From NCBI GenBank assembly GCA_013397795.1, contig VZTJ01000755.1:1-64000 (forward strand): a stretch of DNA of 64,000 nt, in the 5' to 3' direction. Position numbers and translations under genes: made by a program. This stretch comes from Orthonyx spaldingii. Lineage: Eukaryota > Chordata > Aves > Passeriformes > Orthonychidae. The notes under the pieces were generated by a model. That model saw only the letters and a program-made list of their open reading frames with translations, ran no database searches and was not told where the DNA came from. How positions within the stretch are numbered: position 1 is the stretch's first letter; every line of letters begins with the position of its first letter. Positions 57,301-64,000 of the stretch are shown here, in pieces.

Positions 57301-60300
57301 TTCTGTGGCATCCAGCATCAAAGGTCAGTAGCTTGCTAGAGTTCCTTATATAAGTCTTGATGGATATGCAAGATTAATATTGCACAACTTTGAATTTAGA
57401 GAACGTTCTAAATTCAAAGCTATTTCTAAATCCTGTGGAGGGATACAGTCAGAAACAAAAAAAAGTGAACACATTCAACTCAAACATAAATGCAAGGACA
57501 CAGATGGAAAATTGCAGAAACTCCAAGATCCTTACCTCCGAGCTTTTTCAATGTTTTGTAGCATCCTTTTTACCAGTTTTTATTAACTAAAAAGGAATAT
57601 CTTCCAGTGATATCTTGCTACAAATGTTCTCCAGAGAGATAATGAAAAGATGACAATTATGTAAGTGCTGTAACTCTGCTTTCAAAGCAAGCCTGATCAT
57701 GACTAACAGATGGATTTCTGCTGTTCCTAAATCTTTGTCGCTTGTTACATTTTCTAGACTAGTCCCCAAACTTAAACTATTGAAAAATTGTGTGCTTTCC
57801 TCTGGTGTAGACCTGAGTAGAATTCTGCCAGTCGGCATTCTAGTTAGTCTGCCTTTATGGAGAGGTTGCAGCTGCTACAGGAAATGCCGGAGTCCAGAAG
57901 CAGGTGCATATTGAACAAACTTGGCTCTTTCCTTTTTTCCTTTTTTCCTTTTTTCCCTTTTTTCCTTTTTAACTATGTTTCTGTGCTGCCTTAACACAAA
58001 CCTTCTGTTAGGAGTTGTGAACAGGTGTGCCTATAGTACTTCAAAGGCAGCAGTTATTGGGCTAACAAAGGCTGTGGCTGCTGATTTCATTGAACAAGGC
58101 ATCAGATGTAACTGCGTATGTCCTGGTAAGTGTTCTTACATTATTCTGTAAACTAGGAGCAGATGCAAGAAGAGCAGATTTAGTTTGGCTATTTTAACAA
58201 AGAATAGACTTGCAAGTGGTAACTAAAGTTACCAGCAGTCTAAAAGAACATAGCATGCTTGAAGGGCTTAATATAGAAAAGTTGTTATTCTGTGGTTAAA
58301 CTGTATGTCTGATTAACCTAGTATGTACACTTTATATATACGTTACACAGTATTTGAATGGTTGTTTGCAAAGATCCAGTCTAGGAAGTTAGAAGCAGGC
58401 AAGAGCTAGGTAACAGTCTGACCATTGTTTAACCATTGGGAAAGTATTGAATCTAATTCTCAAAACTCTTGCCTTCTACTGAAATTTAAAATTCTGTACT
58501 GTATCAGTAGCTTTGCAATCTTTCTCCTGAATTATATTATGAAGTTACACATAGGTGTTAAGACATACAAATAGAACAAATAAACTTTTGGCATGATTGC
58601 TGATGTAGTTGATTTTTAACACTGAATTTAAAATTTTGCTTAGGAACTGTTGACACACCATCTTTACAGGAAAGAATCCAAGCCCGGCCTAACCCAGAAC
58701 AGGTGAGAAAGTAATTTATTAGCTTGATCACATGTGTATATGTGTTTAAATCCCTTTAAAAAAATATGTGTATATAGGTGCACTTCTGTCCATATTCAGG
58801 AATGTCCTCAATTTCAGAGTACTGTGGATAACTTAACATTACTGTCTCCTTTGAAAGTGGGGTCAGCTTGTACTCAAGACAGAAGCCTTAAGGCCAGACT
58901 AGGACTGAAGCCTCAGAAGGACACCATTGCTTAGCAAATATAGAGGGTCTCTCATCCATGGAAGCAACTCCAAGTGTAGGTTACAGTATCCAGTGCAAAA
59001 GCGGAGGACATTTTGTATTGTGGCATATATCGGCCACAAAATAGTGCAAAAACATGACAGAGCATTCTGGCCTATGCATTTCAACATTACTTGGGATGCT
59101 TAACCATCCTTATTAGAAAATTGCAAGTTCTTATTTGAAGGACCAGGGAATATCTACCACCAAAGGAAGAAGGATTTTATGTTGGCTTTATTCTGGAACC
59201 AGAGATTTAGGTGCTGTCTAAATGTCTCCTGTTTTTTTTCAACCTGAAATTCACATGACTGTTGATTTTATATTTTTCTAGCATTAAATCACTACTCAGT
59301 GCACTGAAGAAAATTATGACTGGAGGCCTGTTTCCAATATCACTTTGTACATGTCAATAGATTAAAAGAATTGCTTTTTTATTTTCGATATACCAAATGC
59401 TCTTTTATATCTAGGCATTGAAAGACTTTCTAGCGAGACAGAAGACTGGCAGGATGGCTACTGCTGAAGAAGTGGCCCATCTCTTTGTGTACTTGGCCTC
59501 TGATGAAGTAAGTGTAGACAACAAAATGTCCTCTCAGAGAATCTCATGCTACTTTGCTGCTTCACAGTAGAGAGGGCATTTGTTTCATGACAATTTATAT
59601 CGTTTTTGAGCTGGATTGTTCCAAAAATAAAAACCAAATTATGTTCTTTTACTGAGTTCAACCTGAGATACAAAAAGTACCCTGAATGTTGGCAGTGATT
59701 GCAAGGCATTATATATTTGGTGCCATAGCCTGGTGGTTTCATGTCACCTGAGCAAATTGACTGACCCCAGATCATCCTGAATGGTAAGAGAAATGAGCTT
59801 GTCAGCTTTAACAAGCTTGCCCCATGGCTAGATCATGTTTCAAGGAGGTAGAATTAGTAGTCATCACCTACCTTTACTATTCAAGGGCAAGTAATCCTGT
59901 AGAGCTGCTGGAGATTTTAGCTGATGCTCAGGGTGACTCTGCCATTTGAGCATAAGGAAAACAACAGACCCACTGTGGTTTTTACACCTCAGACCCTTGA
60001 TGACCACTGCAAACAGCACCAACACTAATGAGCACACGCCAACGTTATTTCAGCTGCTTTGAATTTACCGAGACTCAAAAACTGGACTAGATTTGTCTGG
60101 ATGTGTCCAGCAATCCTAATGTGCATGCTAAAATACTTTAATGGATTTAGTTCAATATTAATGTTACTATCTATCAGTCACCTGTTTCTCAGTTTCATCT
60201 TGGTTTTAGTATTTCCATAATGCTACTAATTTTTGCCAGTCTGCTCACAGGGTCTTCAATTACGTGTGAACAGAATCCTATTTTTTCAATATATCCAGTA

Positions 60301-60808
60301 TGTTTCAGCACTGACATAGGGAAGAATGTCAAAAGCTCAGTTGCTTATTATACTATCTGTATAATCTAAGTTTGCGGTTAGGTCCCATTGTAATTATTGG
60401 CTGACCTGGTCAGATTCTGCTCAGCTGGACAGAGCTAATAACATCATAGTGTGAGGTATTTATTCCTGCAGGTAAGATATCTGAAGTCTAATTTTTGTAA
60501 ATTTGTACTCTCAGGATGCATTCTCAACTTAATGCCTCTAATAATACTTTAGCCACACTTCATTGAATTAAGTAAAAGGCTTAAATTTCCAAGTTTGTTT
60601 ATATTTAGATATTATATTACTTATTCAGATATTTTTGTAAAACAAAAATGTATAAAAAGAAAGCAGATTTTTTTAATTTTAAGAAAAAGTGTTTCCCTAT
60701 AATTAATAGTCATTAAAATTATTTCAAATCATTGTTTATTTTATGTAATTTCAGTCTGCCTATGTGACTGGTAATGAACTAATCATCGATGGAGGATGGA
60801 GCTTGTGA
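51324..60808 (+). CDS. BDH2: 3-hydroxybutyrate dehydrogenase type 2 (cytosolic SDR), complete
   Basis: NAD-dependent short-chain dehydrogenase/reductase (DHRS6). The family is described as a cytosolic 3-hydroxybutyrate dehydrogenase and 4-oxoproline reductase; an older proposed role in a mammalian siderophore is disputed. Exons: 51324-51395, 52889-52967, 54893-54989, 55516-55624, 57263-57323, 58012-58125, 58644-58702, 59415-59507, 60755-60808. Phases agree and give 245 residues, the same length as human BDH2. Visible motifs: nucleotide-binding AAAQGIGRA (13-21), CNIAG, MNLNVRSMYLM, the Ser in NMSSVAS (Ser133), Tyr147-STS-Lys151, and substrate-pocket Arg144 and Arg188. The C-terminus is IIDGGWSL. 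The ATG sits in a good context (CACCATGG), nine bases after an AG acceptor at 51313-51314, so an upstream noncoding exon is expected. One intron (55625-57262) uses a GC donor. CENPE lies upstream on the same strand, as in mammals. Confidence 0.96.
54245..54470 (-). repeat. Old CR1 fragment in BDH2 intron 2
   Basis: Diverged minus-strand CR1 3' region: the + strand shows GACTTCTGGAGGCTATGTAGTCC, ACCAGGTTGCTCAGGGC, then AATATCTCTAAGGATGG and GACCTTGTTCCAGTGTGAC. It is short and decayed. The rest of the intron holds nothing recognised. Confidence 0.8.
55625..57262 (+). other. BDH2: BDH2 intron with GC-AG boundaries
   Basis: The exon ends with CCA AAG at 55624 and is followed by GCAAGG. The acceptor AG is at 57261-57262. 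Joining restores the SDR sequence LPKMLKQKSGN in frame; no GT near 55624 would. The intron also contains a pyrimidine-rich CTTCT stretch around 56790-56825 and otherwise nothing recognised. Confidence 0.75.
57926..57970. repeat. (CCTTTTTT)n pyrimidine repeat before a BDH2 acceptor
   Basis: Several copies of an ~8-base C/T unit form an unbroken pyrimidine stretch of about 45 bases. It ends some 40 bases upstream of the acceptor at 58010-58011 and may act as, or extend, that exon's polypyrimidine tract. Confidence 0.8.
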
Positions 60809-61993
60809 CTGCCTCTACCTGCAAATGGAAATTCATACTATGATGGGCAAAAAATGAGGATGGTGTTTCTAGCAAAGATTCAGATCATGCATGTAATGTC
60901 TTTCCAAACAAATTTGCTGCAATCTCTCTCTAGATTGATCTTACTGATTAATTTTTTCTTAAATAGAGAAAGACTGGAGTAAAATATACTTCATGTGGCT
61001 TCAATTTATGGCAACTTCAAAAACATGAAAGAACAGCAGTTTAATGCTTAAGATTTCAGGGGGCTAAAAATATTATTCAGAGTACAAAATCTGAGTTGTG
61101 TTTTAAGCAAATCTAAGTGAAAGGAATGAAATACTATCTTTTTTCTCATCTTCAAAAGTATTTGGAAACTAAATACTCACAATTAGATTTTCATGGAACT
61201 ACTATGCAAGGGCATTACTCCTGCAGGTATAAATGGGGGTATATGTGAGAGAAGTATTCTTAAATACATGGTTGGGTCTTCATGAATATGCTTAACTTGT
61301 AGCACAAAAGTGAAAGGAGTGGATTTACCACTCTAGATAGAGCCAAAATATTTCTCTCTAAAATTATGTACTAATATTGGACAAATTCTGTAAAATCTGT
61401 TGCTAGGTGCTACACTTTGATGCTCTGCCTTATTCTCAAGTACCAATACAGTTCACGCTAAAGCACAAGGGCAAATTTCTCTGAAAAGGACTGTTTCTAC
61501 AGGAGTATGTGGTGATGTTTTTATTGTGATAGCACATGGTAGCTTTGATTCATGAAATAGAAATCTATTATTGTCAAGTTTTATACTCTGGGAAAAAACA
61601 CAGGTCCTGACCCAAAGATCTAAGGCAATGAATAACCTGAATTCACAAAGCATTTGTTTTGCTGACATACTGCTTAAAACCAACATGAATGACGTGGTCT
61701 GACTGCTAATAAATATGGCTACCTTTAACAATTGCATATAGCTCCATTTATCTAGTACATAAATGAAAATCTATGTAGTTTTTTACATATATTCATATAC
61801 ATTTAATACATATATGTGGGGGAGAAATTACAGAAGAAATGCTACTGAGTATGATGTATTAGTAATCAAAGCACAGGAAATTGTAAAATATTGTGTGTGT
61901 TTCTGTAACAACAACTGCCATGTTTATAAAATTATTGCTTAAGATTTTCAATATCAACTGAAGCATTAATATAAATTGTTTGATTTCATAGAT

Positions 61994-61999
61994 AATAAA
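61994..61999 (+). promoter_or_regulatory. BDH2: Polyadenylation signal of BDH2
   Basis: AATAAA about 1.2 kb after the BDH2 stop, followed by T/G-rich sequence. It is a plausible end of a long 3' UTR; an earlier non-canonical site cannot be excluded. Confidence 0.5.
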
Positions 62000-62189
62000 A
62001 CACATCTAGTTAAAATCTGGTCTCTTATTTTAAAATAATTGTATGTAAATGTAAATTTTACAAGTGAGGAAAGTATTGTGGATATTGGCTTCCTTGGGCT
62101 CATTATGGATTTAACGCTTACCTTTAATCATCATTGGAACATTCTGACCTTGCGTAGTTTGTTTGTGGGGCTTTAGAGAATCTAATATT

Positions 62190-62705
62190 TCAATCAAGTG
62201 ATCCTGGCAGCCAAGCAGGATCAAATTGGGGCACAAATCCAAAGTTATCCAAAATGGTTCCACAAATGTTCATTGACATAAATTCAAACATTAAAAGTTG
62301 AGGCTGGCAGGACACGGTTTCAATGGTTTCAGAGTTTAATATGAAGGCCAAAGTCCTTCTTTTGGAGTACGTGCAGAAGGCTTGCTCAGGTGTTCTGAAC
62401 AACGAATCAATATGATTTCGCAGAAGCCATTTATTGTTTACAAAACACTCTTATTTATACTTTTACAAGTGCTGTACATGCAATCACGCATTACATGACT
62501 GGTCCCTCTATCTTGTCCACGCGCTCAGCATGCACTTTTCAGAAAATATAACTGGTTCTAGTGTAGTGCAGCACAGTCTTTCTTTATCTATTTCTTGCTG
62601 TCTTGGTATTCTGTTTTTCAGCTTTTCCTTTCCCAATTTAGCACAGCTTACATTTCAGTGGCCTTGATGAATTCTTGAGGGCTCTGATAAGCATAACTAA
62701 AGATG
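62190..62705 (-). mobile_element. Probable LTR fragment of an avian endogenous retrovirus
   Basis: On the minus strand an AATAAATGGCTTCTGC-type segment (complement of about 62420-62436) looks like an LTR polyadenylation signal with R/U5 following it. The base composition differs from the flanks. No matching second LTR, TSD or coding homology was found, so boundaries and class are uncertain. Confidence 0.35.
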
Positions 62706-62848
62706 GTTTTGGCTGGGGCATGCTGTCAGTGTTCAAATGCATTACAACAAAGGCTTACCTTGAAAAGAGGAAATTTCCCCACTGCAGTTACACAGGGAAC
62801 TTGTACTGTGTATTGTGAAAATATAATTAAGAATCTGAGACAAAATTT

Positions 62849-63295
62849 GTTGAGGTTCATGCTTTGGAAGAAGTGCTGAAATGCCCGGCTTCCCAGAGTC
62901 TCAGGAGGCAGAATCAGTCCCAGCTCGGCTCCTCGGGTCTGGGCAGGATCAGCACTCTCGAACACACAACAATCTGACTAACTTCTCTAGTAGCACCGAA
63001 TTAAAGAGTCAGGAAGGTTCCTTCTGTTGGCAAAATTCCACGTGGGAGCTTTATTTCCAAACCCCGCACGTGAAAGGAGCACAGGCAGAAAGACAGGGAT
63101 GGAGTAAAAACCAGGGGTTTTATATGGAGGCGGGGATTCGGGGGACTGGGGCCCGGGGACCAATGGGAAGAGGGGAAGGGGTTTCCTTTGGTGTGAAGGC
63201 AGGGGCCAGCCAGGATGGAAAACTCAGAATATGTTAACATAATAGAATGAAGCATCCTGGCGAAGCAGTTTGTCCCCATGGCTTGGGGTATGTCA
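62849..63295 (-). mobile_element. Solitary LTR, class I/II-like
   Basis: On the minus strand, from TGACATACCCC at 63295, the block shows an inverted CCAAT box (CCATTGG, complement near 63160-63166), TATAAAA (near 63119-63125) and AATAAA (near 63049-63054) in promoter-to-polyA order. A U5-like tail runs to about 62849. CAAAA occurs at or within three bases of both edges. The order and spacing resemble the LTRs of the provirus at 1501-10660, but the sequence is different. No internal region is attached. Confidence 0.6.
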
Positions 63296-63299
63296 CAAA

Positions 63300-64000
63300 A
63301 ATACATTATAGTTATTGCATATTGAACATCATTACTTAATGTTTCTAAATTCACTTAGAAGTGATTGTAGGTGATTGTAGTATACAGATGCTGTTCAAAA
63401 ATGGCTGCTGCTGCTGTTGTTGTCAAAGCACTTGTGCAACAAAATAAGTACAACCTGCCTTTAAATAGCAATAAAGGTACAAAAGCTTTTTTTAGTGGTA
63501 GGCTGAGAATCTGATGGACCAGAAAAATAAACATCAGCAGAGCTTGCTGCCTCTTGTCTTACTCGCAGTGTTTTTCATGGAGTTGTTAACAGTTGCAACT
63601 CTGAAATGTGTTCTAATGTCATGAGGTCTTTCAGCAGACTTGCTGGCATTATTAAAGGAAAATGCCTCTTAATGCTCTCGTGACCTCTTAATTCCATGGT
63701 CTGTTTTTAATGGAACGGGGTAATTCTCTTTGTTTTCTTTCCACCCCACTGATAATATAAAGGGGTTTTTTGACCTTTCAGATTCTAGGTCAAAATTTCC
63801 TCTTGTGCGGGAGGGAGGAATAGCCTTCCCCGATTCAGAGTCCCTCTGGAAAATTTAATCTGACCAGAAAAACGCTTGGATTTGTAGTCAGCTTAGTTCT
63901 GTGTGATAATACCAGGAGCAAAGCAGCAACATGCAGCATTTGACTCTGCTTTCACATGCACTCTGTGTAGCTTGCAAAGTTAGGTTGAGAAAAAGAGAAG
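63300..64000. other. Downstream intergenic DNA, no gene seen
   Basis: AT-rich sequence with a short CTG/TTG repeat near 63401-63424. I see no exon, repeat family or regulatory element that I can support. Confidence 0.5.

Noticed and set aside
62881..63354. 118- and 117-codon ORFs on opposite strands
   Set aside because: They sit inside the solo LTR, whose GC content explains the openness.
1..64000. CRISPR arrays, tRNA or rRNA genes, bacterial operon signals
   Set aside because: No direct-repeat/spacer pattern or RNA gene secondary-structure signature was seen, and the DNA is clearly vertebrate.

Overview
The window is vertebrate nuclear DNA, almost certainly from a bird. It has long AT-rich introns with GT-AG splice sites, CR1 retroposons of the avian type in both orientations, an avian-style endogenous retrovirus whose envelope resembles that of alpharetroviruses, and three multi-exon genes that I could reconstruct codon by codon across splice junctions. 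No prokaryotic features, tRNA, rRNA or CRISPR arrays were seen. I cannot name the species.

Layout. (1) 45-11190, + strand: the last three coding exons of a radial spoke head gene of the RSPH4A/RSPH6A family (ciliary axoneme). Its final intron (1145-10970) carries a complete but inactivated antisense provirus, 1501-10660. The provirus has two ~590-bp LTRs, a 6-bp target-site duplication, a tRNA-Lys-like primer binding site and a polypurine tract. On the minus strand it holds gag, pro, pol and env, plus a small membrane-protein-like ORF between pol and env. gag-pro-pol look betaretrovirus-like, whereas the env transmembrane subunit looks alpharetrovirus-like, so the element appears recombinant. 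(2) 11630-12140: a CR1 fragment, directly followed by the CpG-rich promoter of the next gene with a CCAAT box and a CHR-like element. (3) 12439-47082, + strand: the complete coding region of CENPE, the kinetochore kinesin-7, in 41 exons (about 2,060 residues by my model). It has an intact N-terminal motor, a long coiled-coil rod and a C-terminal CaaX-like box. Its introns contain two CR1 fragments and one LTR. (4) 51324-60808, + strand: the complete BDH2 gene (9 coding exons, 245 residues), a cytosolic short-chain dehydrogenase/reductase with all catalytic residues. (5) 61999-64000: intergenic DNA with two LTR-like fragments.

How the genes relate. CENPE followed by BDH2 on the same strand matches the gene order known on human chromosome 4q24. 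A radial spoke head gene directly upstream of CENPE does not match that human neighbourhood, so there is a lineage synteny break between about 11.5 and 12.2 kb. The three host genes act in unrelated processes (ciliary motility, chromosome congression, ketone/short-chain metabolism) and show no sign of functional coupling beyond proximity. The most unusual content is the provirus: mosaic ancestry, a signal-peptide/transmembrane accessory ORF that is still open, an env frame running into U3, and identifiable disabling lesions.
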